DNA of 64,000 bases, taken from the NCBI RefSeq assembly GCF_020622345.1, contig NZ_JACNMO010000015.1:1-64000 (forward strand), given 5' to 3'. This stretch comes from Roseobacter weihaiensis (GTDB taxonomy: Bacteria; Pseudomonadota; Alphaproteobacteria; Rhodobacterales; Rhodobacteraceae). The translations under genes and the position numbers were made by a program. Shown in pieces: positions 54,414 through 63,113 of this stretch (the first letter of the stretch is position 1; every line of letters starts with the position of its first letter). The notes beneath the pieces were generated by a model. The model saw only the letters and a program-made list of their open reading frames with translations, was not told the origin of the DNA and made no database searches.

Positions 54414-54558
54414 GCCCGAGGCCCCGCCTCGGGCCGCGCCCGACCTCCCCCCGGGGAGGGCGCACTGCGTGCCCCCTGATACTTCCGCATCCCTCCGGGC
54501 TCAAACGCGCCACTGGCGCGTTTGCAAGACAACCTTCAGCCTGAGGTCGGGCGCGGCC
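54414..54558. repeat. Nested inverted-repeat element between the low-GC gene and the glycosyltransferase
   Basis: The gap 54390-54647 holds a 16-bp perfect inverted repeat, GGCCGCGCCCGACCTC (54432-54447) with its complement at 54543-54558, enclosing AAACGCGCC-ACT-GGCGCGTTT (54503-54523) and CCTCCC/GGGAGG (54444-54459). A further hairpin GCCCGAGG-CCCCG-CCTCGGGC (54414-54434) overlaps the outer arm, so alternative folds are possible. This could be a bidirectional terminator array, a repetitive intergenic element or a structured RNA. Nothing protein-coding is seen in it. Confidence 0.6.
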
Positions 54559-54647
54559 GCTCTGCCGTTTCAAACAAACATATTCGCGCCTGTAGAGAGC
54601 TCCGCCCTGAATTGGGCGCGGCGCTGACGTTCTGTCAATCGCCCAGA

Positions 54648-55493
54648 TCACCGCCGCATCGACCATGCGCCCTGCAGCCGACCCAGCGCGTAGTGGTGCT
54701 TGCGCGCGCCAAAAGGCATCCAGAGCCGAAGCGACAGACAGCGGCGCAGCGCGCTGGCAAGACCGGTCAGAAACGGCGCTCTGCGGCCGAGTTTGCGGAG
54801 CATGTAAATCTGCGAGCGCGCGTAGTGGTAGCCCTTGAACCGCGCCAGCTCCGGTGACGGCGGCGAGCTGCCATCCTGCGCGTGGGTCACCTTGGCCGCC
54901 GGGATGTAGTAGAGCGGGCCAACCTCCCGGGCGAGCCGTAGGGTCAGGTCATCATCCTCGAAATACATGAAAATCCCCGGATCAAATCCGCCCACCTGGC
55001 GGAAGGCCGCCGCCCGCACGAAAAGCGCCGCGCCGCTGAGCGACGGCACCTGCGTATCCCTGTCGGGAAAGCTCTTGCGGGGCTGCTGGGGCCCGCGCCG
55101 GATCAGCGTGCTGGGCCGCAGGCTGACCGGTTTACCGGAGGGTCTGCGGATCTCCGGCCCGAAGGCAGAGGCCGCCGGATAGCGCTCAGCTGCGGCCAGA
55201 AAAGCGGCCACGGTGTCGGGCATCAGCCGTGCATCGGGGTTGAGAAAGAAATAGAACGCCGCCTCCGGCACCGCCTCGGCCCCCAGATTGCAGCCGACGC
55301 CAAAGCCCACGTTCTGGGGCGGCACAATAAGCGGAACGCCTTGCGCCGCGGCCCAGGCGCGCAACCCGTCGTCGGGGCCGTTATCGACCACCTGCAGCGC
55401 CACACCCTCTGGCAGGGACGCGGCCATCGCCGGGATCTCATCAAAGCTGTTGTAGGCAACCGCGATCACGGCGACGCTTCTGCTGTTGTCCAT
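54648..55493 (-). CDS. Family 2 glycosyltransferase
   Basis: 281 residues, GT-A fold. AVIAVAYNSFDEIPAMAASL at the start binds the nucleotide sugar, NPDARLMPD supplies the DxD-like metal site, and IFMYFEDDDLTLRLAREVG carries the catalytic-base segment typical of rhamnosyl- and related GT2 enzymes. No membrane helix is obvious. It would add a sugar to a lipid-linked or surface glycan. It stands alone, with no other polysaccharide gene nearby. Confidence 0.88.
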   Translation of the reverse strand: MDNSRSVAVIAVAYNSFDEIPAMAASLPEGVALQVVDNGPDDGLRAWAAAQGVPLIVPPQNVGFGVGCNLGAEAVPEAAFYFFLNPDARLMPDTVAAFLAAAERYPAASAFGPEIRRPSGKPVSLRPSTLIRRGPQQPRKSFPDRDTQVPSLSGAALFVRAAAFRQVGGFDPGIFMYFEDDDLTLRLAREVGPLYYIPAAKVTHAQDGSSPPSPELARFKGYHYARSQIYMLRKLGRRAPFLTGLASALRRCLSLRLWMPFGARKHHYALGRLQGAWSMRR

Positions 55494-55565
55494 ACCGCAC
55501 CTCTTGCACCTGGGGTCTGATACCTCCGAAGGTGCCGAAAAGACAATCGGAATGAGGTGCGCCTG

Positions 55566-55970
55566 CTATCCGTCCTGAAGCGACTGCAGATAAGTCACCA
55601 GATCAATAACCGCAGGCGAGGTCAGCACCGGCTGGCCGGTCTCGGATTTCAGCGCCAGGGCCTCCCCTTCGAAAAAGTTGCCGTAAACCGGCATCGGCGA
55701 TCCGTGGCTGACCAGCGGATCGCGCCCGTCAATGCGCATGACCACCCGTGTGACCGGGAAAACACCTTCGTTCCGCGCGCTCAGGACCGTCAAATCCGGC
55801 GGCTGCAGCACAAGCACAGGGGCCATCGGTCCATTGCCTGTGGCCTCCGCACCGTGACAGGTCGCACAGTGACGCGCATAAAGCTCAGCACCCTCTGCAA
55901 GGTCCTGCGCCACAACGCCACCCGCGGCCAGTAACAGCGCGCCGGTCATAGATAGAAAACCCTTCATCAT
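55566..55970 (-). CDS. Small periplasmic c-type cytochrome
   Basis: 134 residues. Signal peptide MMKGFLSMTGALLLAAGGVVAQ, heme-binding CATCH at about 36-40, and a likely Met ligand in HGSPMPVYG. The motif PPDLTVLSARNEGVFP is closely matched (PPDLTLLSFRAGGTFP) in the cytochrome at 56811-57215, so the two are paralogues. A class I cytochrome c electron carrier; no oxidase or dehydrogenase partner gene is adjacent. Confidence 0.88.
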   Translation of the reverse strand: MMKGFLSMTGALLLAAGGVVAQDLAEGAELYARHCATCHGAEATGNGPMAPVLVLQPPDLTVLSARNEGVFPVTRVVMRIDGRDPLVSHGSPMPVYGNFFEGEALALKSETGQPVLTSPAVIDLVTYLQSLQDG

Positions 55971-56129
55971 CAGCTCCTTACTCTGCCTTTGGAGATCATA
56001 GCACAGCCCTATGCGCGCGTCCTCTGATCTCGATCAATTCTTGGTCGAAAGCCCTCCGCACACCGCCTTTTATCCGGGGTCGTCCATGCGGGGCTTGATA
56101 TGACTTCCAGCATTGGGCACTTATGGGGT

Positions 56130-56810
56130 ATGCGATTTTTCCTGCTTGCCTGTCTTATGTGTCTGGCCGCCTGCGGTCGTCCCCTGACCGAGACGGAGAC
56201 AGCCTTTGCCCACACCCTGCATGGCGATACGCTCGATACCTCGCGCGTCAGGATCGTCGACGGGGCACCGACCCGCGCCGTCACGTTCAGGCGCGCGCCC
56301 CGGCCCCGCACGACCTGCCGCGAGCGCATCCTGCCCCCGATCACGGACGAGATTGTGACATCCAAGCCCGCCGCTGTGGCGGTGTTCAACCATATCCTTT
56401 TCGACGAAGACTGGTATCTTGAGGACTACATGCCCGACTATCCCGACCAGATCGGGCTGATTGCGGCAATGCTCTTTGCCCATGAGCTGACCCACGCCTG
56501 GCAATGGCAGAACCGGCGCACAACCGGATACACGCCGTGGCGGGCCGCTTTTGAGCATGGCGGCGCGCAGGACCCTTATCTGTTTGACCTCGACCACGCC
56601 CCCGCCTTCGACGATTTCGGGTATGAGCAGCAAGGCGCCATCGTCGAGGAGTTCGTCTGCTGTCGCGCCCTTGATCCCACCGCCCCGCGCACTGCGCGGC
56701 TGCATGCGCTGATCTCTCAGGTCATGCCCGTTGCCCCCCTGCCCAAAGGCAGACCCTACGCGGTGGGCCTGCCATGGGAAGGCGTGGAGATCGACGGTAT
56801 CTGCCGATGA
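56130..56810 (+). CDS. Lipoprotein with a HExxH zinc-metalloprotease-like motif
   Basis: 226 residues from the ATG at 56130. Lipoprotein signal MRFFLLACLMCLAAC with lipobox LAAC. The segment LFAHELTHAWQWQNRR holds the HELTH zinc motif, and a conserved EQQGAIVEEF about 55 residues later could give the third (Glu) ligand, the gluzincin pattern of DUF4157-like proteins. Such proteins are thought to be wall- or toxin-associated peptidases; the target is unknown. It is encoded between the two paralogous cytochromes but on the opposite strand. The ribosome binding site is poor (GGGG very near the ATG). Confidence 0.75.
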   Translation: MRFFLLACLMCLAACGRPLTETETAFAHTLHGDTLDTSRVRIVDGAPTRAVTFRRAPRPRTTCRERILPPITDEIVTSKPAAVAVFNHILFDEDWYLEDYMPDYPDQIGLIAAMLFAHELTHAWQWQNRRTTGYTPWRAAFEHGGAQDPYLFDLDHAPAFDDFGYEQQGAIVEEFVCCRALDPTAPRTARLHALISQVMPVAPLPKGRPYAVGLPWEGVEIDGICR

Positions 56811-57215
56811 TCAGGGCTGTTGTACCGTTTCCAGATAGGTCAGCAACGCCACCTGCGGTTCCGGCGCGCGCAGCCGTCCTGCTTCGGTCCTGATCCGCTG
56901 GCGCGCATCTGCCGTCAAATGCGCAAAGGGCCGCATCCGTCGGCCCGATTGGGTCCCCTGCGCATAGTCTTGCAGGATTGCCAGCACCTCAGCACGCGGA
57001 AATGTACCACCGGCCCGAAACGACAACAGCGTGAGATCCGGTGGCGTCTTGCTCAGCCCGATGATCCCCGCACCACCGCCGCCGCGCTTGTCCGCGCCGT
57101 GGCAGACCGCGCAGTGATCTGCGTAAAGGGCAGCCCCGCGCGTGACGGCGCGGTCCTCGCTACAGGCAGCCAGGGCAAGGCTAATCAAAACCAGAATGCG
57201 CCAACGGGATCGCAT
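56811..57215 (-). CDS. Small c-type cytochrome lipoprotein
   Basis: 134 residues from the ATG at 57215, with GGGAGGA 9 nt upstream. The N-terminus MRSRWRILVLISLALAAC is a lipoprotein signal. Heme motif CAVCH, then PPDLTLLSFRAGGTFP and a Met in GRRMRPFAHL. A paralogue of the cytochrome at 55566-55970, but lipid-anchored. The stop is adjacent to the stop of the HExxH lipoprotein gene, converging with no gap. Confidence 0.87.
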   Translation of the reverse strand: MRSRWRILVLISLALAACSEDRAVTRGAALYADHCAVCHGADKRGGGGAGIIGLSKTPPDLTLLSFRAGGTFPRAEVLAILQDYAQGTQSGRRMRPFAHLTADARQRIRTEAGRLRAPEPQVALLTYLETVQQP

Positions 57216-57324
57216 GGCATCGTCCTCCCTCAGGTTCGATAGCCCCATGTTACCCGAATAGTCTTGCTGATCTCGTAACAGCCCGCCATGGTGCGCAAGA
57301 TGCTCACCCAGACAGGAAACGGAC

Positions 57325-57759
57325 ATGGCACAATACGCACTCATCATGTTGCTGGCGGGCATCGGCATACCGGTCCTGGCGGCCCTCAACGCGGCCCTCG
57401 GCGTGCGGATCGGATCACCGGCCGCGGCCGCCACTGTGCTCTTTGTCGTGGCCTTCCTGTGTTGTGCCGCCGTCCTGCTGGTGACGGGGCCATCTGCGCT
57501 TACCCGTCTGGCAGGGACACCGAAATACCTCTTTCTTGCCGGGGCGCTGATCGCCTTTTACGTCCTGACAATCACCTTTGTCGCCCCGACGTTCGGCGTC
57601 GGGAATGCGGTATTCTTTGTGCTGTTAGGACAGCTTATCAGTGCCGCTGCGATCGATCACTTTGGCCTTTTTGGCGCACGTATCAGCCCGCTGAGTACAA
57701 CCCGTGCCCTTGGTATCGCCGTCATGGCAACAGGTGTCTTTATCACGCAGAAGGCCTAG
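57325..57759 (+). CDS. YdcZ-family (DMT superfamily) small membrane transporter
   Basis: 144 residues, five hydrophobic helices. LLAGIGIPVLAALNAALGVR and LLGQLISAAAIDHFGLFG are the YdcZ (formerly DUF606) signatures. These five-helix proteins form half-size DMT transporters that work as dimers. Substrate unknown. It overlaps the Ldh-family gene by 17 nt at the stop ends, in convergent orientation. Confidence 0.85.
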   Translation: MAQYALIMLLAGIGIPVLAALNAALGVRIGSPAAAATVLFVVAFLCCAAVLLVTGPSALTRLAGTPKYLFLAGALIAFYVLTITFVAPTFGVGNAVFFVLLGQLISAAAIDHFGLFGARISPLSTTRALGIAVMATGVFITQKA

Positions 57760-58738
57760 GCCCCTGCGCCAACGCCTCAAGGCGTGCCCATACCTTTGGG
57801 GCGACCTCTACCGCATCGGCCATCCGGCGCGACTGGCCCGGTATTCTGACCCCCTCGTCAACAGTCGCATATCCGGCCAGAGCCGACACCCGGTTGGCAA
57901 AGGCCTCTGACGTGGCGGGATCAATCAGAATATAGAACTGCCCAAGATCATGCGGGCCGCCCTGGGGCGACTTCAGAGGTTTGACGTCATGCGACAAAGC
58001 CGACCCGGTCATGCCAGCGGCCAGAATCTCCGCCATCAGGCCAAAGCCCCACCCTTTGTAGCCCCCCATCGACACCAGCGAGCCCTGCAGTGCCGCCTCC
58101 GGGTCGGTGGTGGGGTCCCCGGCGGCATCCAGCGCCCAGCCCAGGGGAATGTCCTGCCCCGTCGCCTTGGCCATCGTGATCTTGCCAAGAGCCACGGTGG
58201 TGGTGGATTGATCAAGGTGCATCGCCACGCCGCCCCTGCCATCAGGCACGGTCAAGGCGATCGGATTTGTGCCGATCACCCGCGTCTTGCCGCCCGGTGC
58301 CGCCACAATCGGCGAGGCGTTGGTAAACCCGATGCCGATCAACCCCTCTGCCACGATCTGCTCTGTAAAATATCCCAGCGAGGTGCAGGTATGCGCATGC
58401 CCGACAGCCAGTGTGGCCGTCCCCAGACGGCGGGCCGCGTCCAAGGCTGGAACCAGCCCATGCGTGAAGGCAGGCTGGGCAAAGCCATAGCCCGCATCAA
58501 CGTGGATCGCCCCCGGACGCGGCACGCTCACAACCGGGTTGACGGTTCCGTTCACACGACCGGTCTCAAGTTGCAGGCAATAGCTCTCGACATAATAAAG
58601 ACCGCAGATCTTGTTGCCATGCCCCTCCGCGATCCGCACCGCGCGGGCGACCTCTGCCGCCACAAAGGGTGCTGCCCCATAGGCAACCAATGCCTGGCGC
58701 GTCAGGGCTTCGATCTGATCCAGACTGTAAAGCGGCAT
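57743..58738 (-). CDS. Ldh-family (malate/lactate dehydrogenase type) NAD(P)-dependent oxidoreductase
   Basis: 331 residues from the ATG at 58738 (MPLYSLDQIEALTRQAL), with AAAGGA upstream. The type-2 malate/L-sulfolactate/ureidoglycolate dehydrogenase fold: VGHAHTCTSLGYFTEQIVAE, GFTNASPIVAAPGGKTRVIG and GYKGWGFGLMAEIL. The family reduces or oxidises 2-keto or 2-hydroxy acids, and the exact substrate cannot be read from sequence. It is 64 nt downstream of lolD and may be read through from it. Confidence 0.87.
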   Translation of the reverse strand: MPLYSLDQIEALTRQALVAYGAAPFVAAEVARAVRIAEGHGNKICGLYYVESYCLQLETGRVNGTVNPVVSVPRPGAIHVDAGYGFAQPAFTHGLVPALDAARRLGTATLAVGHAHTCTSLGYFTEQIVAEGLIGIGFTNASPIVAAPGGKTRVIGTNPIALTVPDGRGGVAMHLDQSTTTVALGKITMAKATGQDIPLGWALDAAGDPTTDPEAALQGSLVSMGGYKGWGFGLMAEILAAGMTGSALSHDVKPLKSPQGGPHDLGQFYILIDPATSEAFANRVSALAGYATVDEGVRIPGQSRRMADAVEVAPKVWARLEALAQGPRPSA

Positions 58739-58802
58739 GGCCGTCCTTTCGTCAAAAGGCTTGCCGCATATCTTGGTCGCCTGCCCGCCCGTCGTCTCAT
58801 TG

Positions 58803-59486
58803 TCATACGGGAACAATCAGCCCCGCGTCGAGTCGGATTTGACGGTCCATACGCGCGGCAAGATCGAGGTTATGAGTGGCAATCAACGCCGAAAGCCCGG
58901 TGGATCTTACCAGCGCCATCAACGCCTCAAAAACCTGATCGGATGTCGCCGGATCAAGATTGCCTGTCGGCTCATCGGCCAGAAGAAGCTTGGGCGCATT
59001 GGCCAGTGCCCGGCAGAATGCCACACGCTGCTGCTCTCCCCCCGACAGCGCTGCAGGGCGGTGAGACGCCCGTTCCGCAATGCCGACCTCTGCCAGCAAG
59101 GCCTGTGCGCGGGTCTCGGCAGCAGCGCGAGCCGTCCCCTTGGCCAGTTGTGGCAGCACGATGTTCTCTGCAGCCGTGAACTCCGGCAAGAGATGGTGGA
59201 ACTGGTAGATGAAGCCCACATCTTCCCGGCGCGCGGCAGTGCGGCGCGCATCGCTCAGACCGGTCATGTCTTCGCCCGCAATGACAACGGCCCCGGCATC
59301 CGGCAGATCGAGCAGGCCCGCAATGTGCAACAAGGTGGATTTTCCAGCCCCTGAGGGCGCCACAAGGGCCACGACCTCGCCCACGGCCAGCGTGACATCA
59401 ATGCCGCGCAGGACGCTCACCTCGTTCGGCTGGCCTGCGTTGTAGGATTTGGTAACCCCTTTAAGGTTCAGAACCGGATCACTCAT
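58803..59486 (-). CDS. lolD: Lipoprotein-releasing ABC transporter ATPase LolD
   Basis: 227 residues. Walker [12 protein letters not shown], signature [15 protein letters not shown], Walker [13 protein letters not shown] and switch His in [10 protein letters not shown]. LolD drives transfer of outer-membrane lipoproteins (such as Pal here) from the inner membrane to LolA. It overlaps lolC by 8 nt. Confidence 0.93.
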   Translation of the reverse strand: MSDPVLNLKGVTKSYNAGQPNEVSVLRGIDVTLAVGEVVALVAPSGAGKSTLLHIAGLLDLPDAGAVVIAGEDMTGLSDARRTAARREDVGFIYQFHHLLPEFTAAENIVLPQLAKGTARAAAETRAQALLAEVGIAERASHRPAALSGGEQQRVAFCRALANAPKLLLADEPTGNLDPATSDQVFEALMALVRSTGLSALIATHNLDLAARMDRQIRLDAGLIVPV

Positions 59487-60765
59487 ATCGCAGGGCCTCG
59501 ACAGGGTTCATCCGGGCCGCGCGCCGGGCCGGAAAAATCGTGACCACAAAGGAGAGCCCCAGCGACAGGGCCACCGCCGACAGCACATCGCGCAGATGGA
59601 GTTCCGCCGGCAGCGCATAGATGCCCCGGATCGACGGGTCCCAAACCCCGCCGCCCATCATGACATTGACGAAGGAGAAAATCGGATCGATGTAGATTGC
59701 AAAGAGCGCGCCCAGAATGACGCCCGCCGCTGTCCCGATCACGCCGGTGAAGGCGCCACAGATAAAGAAGACCCGCAGCACCGACCCTTCGCTCAATCCC
59801 ATTGTGCGCAGGATGCCGATGTCACGCCCCTTGTTCTTGACCAGCATGATAAGGCCTGAAACGATGTTCATCGCCGCGATCAGCACAAGGATCGACAGGA
59901 TGATGAACATCACGTTATCCTCTACTTCGAGCGCTCGCAGAAATCCGCCCGAGGCGTCCTGCCAAGTCCAGATCTGCCCCCGGTCGCCCGCCGCGCGCAA
60001 GAGCTCAGGTCGCAGCTGGTCAATGCGTTCGGGGGCCTCAACCATCACTTCAAGTTCGTCTGCTATGCCCTCTCTGTTAAAGAATATTTGCGCCTCTTCA
60101 AAAGGAAGATACGCGCGAACACGGTCGATATCGTAGCGTCCGGCGGTAAAGATATAGGTGACCTCATAGGCGTTGACCCGCGGCGAGGTGCCGAAGGCCG
60201 TTCTGACGCCGTCGGGTGAGATCAGCCGCACCCGGTCGCCCACGCGCACGCCAAGCTCGCGGGCCACCCCGGACCCAAGGGCGATGCCCTCGCTGAAACG
60301 TGCGATGTCGCCCCGCGACGTGTCGGGATCAGCGATCCGCGGCAATGTGGCGAGGTCCTGCGGCGCGATGCCAAAGACCTCGACGCCCGCGTTGCGCCCC
60401 TGATGGGCTGTCATGACCTGTCCTCGGATCAAGGGTGCCACACGTGTCACGCCCGGCACCTGCGCCACCTCGGCGGCCATCTCAGCGTAGTTGGGGATTG
60501 TGCGGTCGATACGGCCGGTTTCGGAGACCGTACCGATCGAATAGACCGTCACATGCGCATTCGCCCCCAGGATCGTATCGACAAATTCGGCCCGAAACCC
60601 CGACCGGACAGACAGCGTGGCGATCAGCGCAAAAACCGCCAGCGTGATCCCGATGAGGCTGATCCATGTCATCGTACTCACCCCGCCTTCGGAGCGGCGC
60701 GCGCGCAGATAGCGCCAGGCGATCATCCATTCGAAAGCGGCAAACGGGGGGGGAGATTTGGCCAT
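59479..60765 (-). CDS. lolC: Lipoprotein-releasing ABC transporter permease LolC/LolE
   Basis: 428 residues. Four membrane helices (one near 25-48, three in the last 170 residues) with a large periplasmic domain between, as in the LolC/E-MacB fold. [20 protein letters not shown] at the start and [20 protein letters not shown] (coupling helix) are typical. A single permease gene with lolD suggests a homodimeric LolF-like arrangement, as in many alphaproteobacteria. Confidence 0.92.
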   Translation of the reverse strand: MAKSPPPFAAFEWMIAWRYLRARRSEGGVSTMTWISLIGITLAVFALIATLSVRSGFRAEFVDTILGANAHVTVYSIGTVSETGRIDRTIPNYAEMAAEVAQVPGVTRVAPLIRGQVMTAHQGRNAGVEVFGIAPQDLATLPRIADPDTSRGDIARFSEGIALGSGVARELGVRVGDRVRLISPDGVRTAFGTSPRVNAYEVTYIFTAGRYDIDRVRAYLPFEEAQIFFNREGIADELEVMVEAPERIDQLRPELLRAAGDRGQIWTWQDASGGFLRALEVEDNVMFIILSILVLIAAMNIVSGLIMLVKNKGRDIGILRTMGLSEGSVLRVFFICGAFTGVIGTAAGVILGALFAIYIDPIFSFVNVMMGGGVWDPSIRGIYALPAELHLRDVLSAVALSLGLSFVVTIFPARRAARMNPVEALRYE

Positions 60766-60818
60766 TCAGCCTCCTTTGGCTCACAGTCCGCGCAACCTGC
60801 GGCACCCAGCCCAGAGGG

Positions 60819-61316
60819 TCAAGCAGCCATTGGACGCTTGCGGCGGCCCGGCCGCAGCATGCCCAAAAGCGCGCCACCGCCCAGGGCTGAAACACAAAAC
60901 CCGAAAGCCGCAAAAGCCAGACTTGCAAAGCTCATCGGCAAGGCGGGCTCAAACGCCTCCCAAGCCCCTTGCGCCACCTCCCGGTCGGTCAGACGCGTTG
61001 CGTGATAGGCACGCATGAAAGGCCCCAGATCCTGCAAAACCTCCAGATCTTCTCTCAGGACGTCGAAACGGGTGAAGGTCTGCTCCATGTCGTGACGGCG
61101 CGCCTCGACAAAGGCCGTGCCCTGCATCTGCGCCAGCGCCTGATGCCGGGTCAGCCCGAGGGCCGCAGCAGAGGCGTCAAAATCCGCAACCACCTGCGCC
61201 AGCGCATCCACAGCGCCCCCAAGGCGTTGCATGTACTGTTGCGAATAGGCGGGAAACTGGGCGGCCCCGAGGCCACCCGCCAGCCCAAGGGCCAGCACAA
61301 CACTGCGAAGGATCAT
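60819..61316 (-). CDS. DUF2937 family membrane protein
   Basis: 165 residues from the ATG at 61316, with CAGGAGCAGGAC directly upstream. A membrane helix or signal at the start (LRSVVLALGLAGGLGAAQFP), a helical stretch with QQYMQRLGGAVDALAQVV, and a second membrane helix near the C-terminus (FASLAFAAFGFCVSALGGGA). The layout matches DUF2937 proteins, whose function is unknown. It lies between lolC and proS on the same strand. Confidence 0.78.
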   Translation of the reverse strand: MILRSVVLALGLAGGLGAAQFPAYSQQYMQRLGGAVDALAQVVADFDASAAALGLTRHQALAQMQGTAFVEARRHDMEQTFTRFDVLREDLEVLQDLGPFMRAYHATRLTDREVAQGAWEAFEPALPMSFASLAFAAFGFCVSALGGGALLGMLRPGRRKRPMAA

Positions 61317-61382
61317 GTCCTGCTCCTGCTCTCCCCCAGGAGGCGGGTGCAGGATAGCAGAGTGAGCGGGCAAGGCAAAGCC

Positions 61383-62774
61383 TCAGATATAGGTGTGAAA
61401 CGACCGGGTTTTCATCATTTCCACATGTTCGGCCGGGTGAGCGCCGCGATAAATCTCGGCAATCTTTTTCACCGCCGCCTCGGGGGGCAGCTCCTCGCTC
61501 TCGCCGGTGCGGCGGCTGGTCAGTTCGACCACACCGTTTTTGAGGCCCCGCGGGCCCACAGTGATCCGCCAGGGCAGGCCAATCAGGTCCATGGTGGCAA
61601 ATTTACCCCCGGCCCGTTCATTGCGGTCATCATAAAGCGGCTCCAGTCCCAGCGCGGTCAGCGATGTGTAGAGCGTATCACAGGCCGCATCTGCCGCTGC
61701 ATCGCCTTGCTTGAGGTTGACGATCCCACAGTGGAAGGGTGCCACGCCTTCGGGCCAGATGATCCCCTTGTCGTCGTGGCTGGCCTCGATGATGGCCCCC
61801 ACCAATCGGCTGACACCAATCCCGTGGCTGCCCATGTGAACGGGTGTGGGTTTGCCGTCCGGCCCCTGCACGGTGGCCCCCATGGCCTCGGAATACTTGG
61901 TGCCGAAATAGAATATCTGTCCCACCTCGATGCCCCGCGCCACTTTGCGACGCTCTTCGGGGATCTGGTTGAAAAGCGCTTCGTCGTGGGTCTCATCCGT
62001 ACGGGCGTATTTCGAGGTGAACTCCTCCAGCACACCGGCGCATTGCGCGACATTGTCGTAGTCGATCGCGCGGTCGCCAAAGGTCAGATCGGTGACTGCA
62101 CTGTCGTAAAAAACCTCGGATTCGCCGGTCTCGGCCAGGACCAGAAACTCATGTGTGTCATCGCCGCCGATGGGGCCTGAATCCGCCCGCATCGGGATCG
62201 CCTGCAGACCCATCCGCTCATAGGTGCGCAGGTAGCTGACCAGGTGGCGGTTGTAGGCGTGCAGCGCGTCTTCCTTTGTCAGATCAAAGTTGTAGCCGTC
62301 TTTCATATAGAACTCCCGGCCCCGCATTACCCCAAACCGAGGCCGAATCTCGTCGCGGAATTTCCACTGGATATGATAGAGCGTCAGCGGCAGATCCTTG
62401 TAGCTGCCCACGTGGCTGCGAAAGATGTCGGTGATCATTTCCTCATTGGTGGGACCATAGAGCATATCGCGGTCCTGCCGGTCGCGCACGCGCAGCATCT
62501 CGGGTCCGTAGGCGTCATAGCGCCCGCTCTCGCGCCACAGATCGGCAGGTTGCAGCGTCGGCATCAGCATGGGGATGTGGCCCGCCCGCATCTGTTCTTC
62601 ATGCACGATTCTTTCGATCTTGCGCAGCACCTTGAACCCCAGCGGCAACCAAGAATAGATCCCCGCCGCGTTTTGCTTGATCATGCCCGCCCGCAGCATC
62701 AACCGGTGGCTGACGATCTGCGCCTCGGCAGGGTTTTCGCGCAGCACTGGCATAAAATATCGGGTCAGGCGCAT
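61383..62774 (-). CDS. proS: Prolyl-tRNA synthetase (short form)
   Basis: 463 residues from the ATG at 62774 ([20 protein letters not shown]), with AGAGGA 8 nt upstream. Class II motifs are present: motif 1 region [16 protein letters not shown], motif 2 [21 protein letters not shown], and motif 3 near [15 protein letters not shown]. It is the short form without the large editing insertion found in the roughly 570-residue E. coli enzyme, normal for alphaproteobacteria. Those organisms rely on separate trans-editing proteins for mischarged alanine. Confidence 0.96.
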   Translation of the reverse strand: MRLTRYFMPVLRENPAEAQIVSHRLMLRAGMIKQNAAGIYSWLPLGFKVLRKIERIVHEEQMRAGHIPMLMPTLQPADLWRESGRYDAYGPEMLRVRDRQDRDMLYGPTNEEMITDIFRSHVGSYKDLPLTLYHIQWKFRDEIRPRFGVMRGREFYMKDGYNFDLTKEDALHAYNRHLVSYLRTYERMGLQAIPMRADSGPIGGDDTHEFLVLAETGESEVFYDSAVTDLTFGDRAIDYDNVAQCAGVLEEFTSKYARTDETHDEALFNQIPEERRKVARGIEVGQIFYFGTKYSEAMGATVQGPDGKPTPVHMGSHGIGVSRLVGAIIEASHDDKGIIWPEGVAPFHCGIVNLKQGDAAADAACDTLYTSLTALGLEPLYDDRNERAGGKFATMDLIGLPWRITVGPRGLKNGVVELTSRRTGESEELPPEAAVKKIAEIYRGAHPAEHVEMMKTRSFHTYI

Positions 62775-63113
62775 TGGGGATCCTCTCAGCTCAGATATTT
62801 CCATTGATTAGGCGAAAGCGCCCTGCCCCGCAATCGCGAAACAGGCCTCCCCGGGCAGGCGCAAGGCGCTGGCGGAGCCGGAAAACATCGCAAAGACCGG
62901 TCTATACCCCATCTTCTGGGCAAATGCTGCCGCACGCCGCATGGCATGCCCTTCACCGGGCGGATTTGACCCCGAAAAAGCATGAGCGCGGGGGCGAGGC
63001 CTTTTGTCTTGCAAACCGCGATGCGCGGAGCCCGGACGGGTTTTTCGCCGCTGCCCCTTGCAACGCGCTGCCCGATGCGCGATGTGAACGCCAGTCAGAA
63101 CCGGAGAGCGTGA
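62775..63113. other. Intergenic region between proS and the AI-2E transporter gene
   Basis: 339 bp with divergent genes at each side, so it should contain both promoters. I see no repeat or RNA gene. A 44-codon minus-strand frame (62808-62942, starting MRRAAAFAQKMGYRPVF) has a ribosome-site-like GAAGGG 7 nt upstream but no recognisable product; I do not count it as a gene. Confidence 0.4.

Noticed and set aside
62808-62942. 44-codon minus-strand frame upstream of proS
   Set aside because: A ribosome-site-like sequence is present but there is no family resemblance and the length is close to chance expectation in high-GC DNA.
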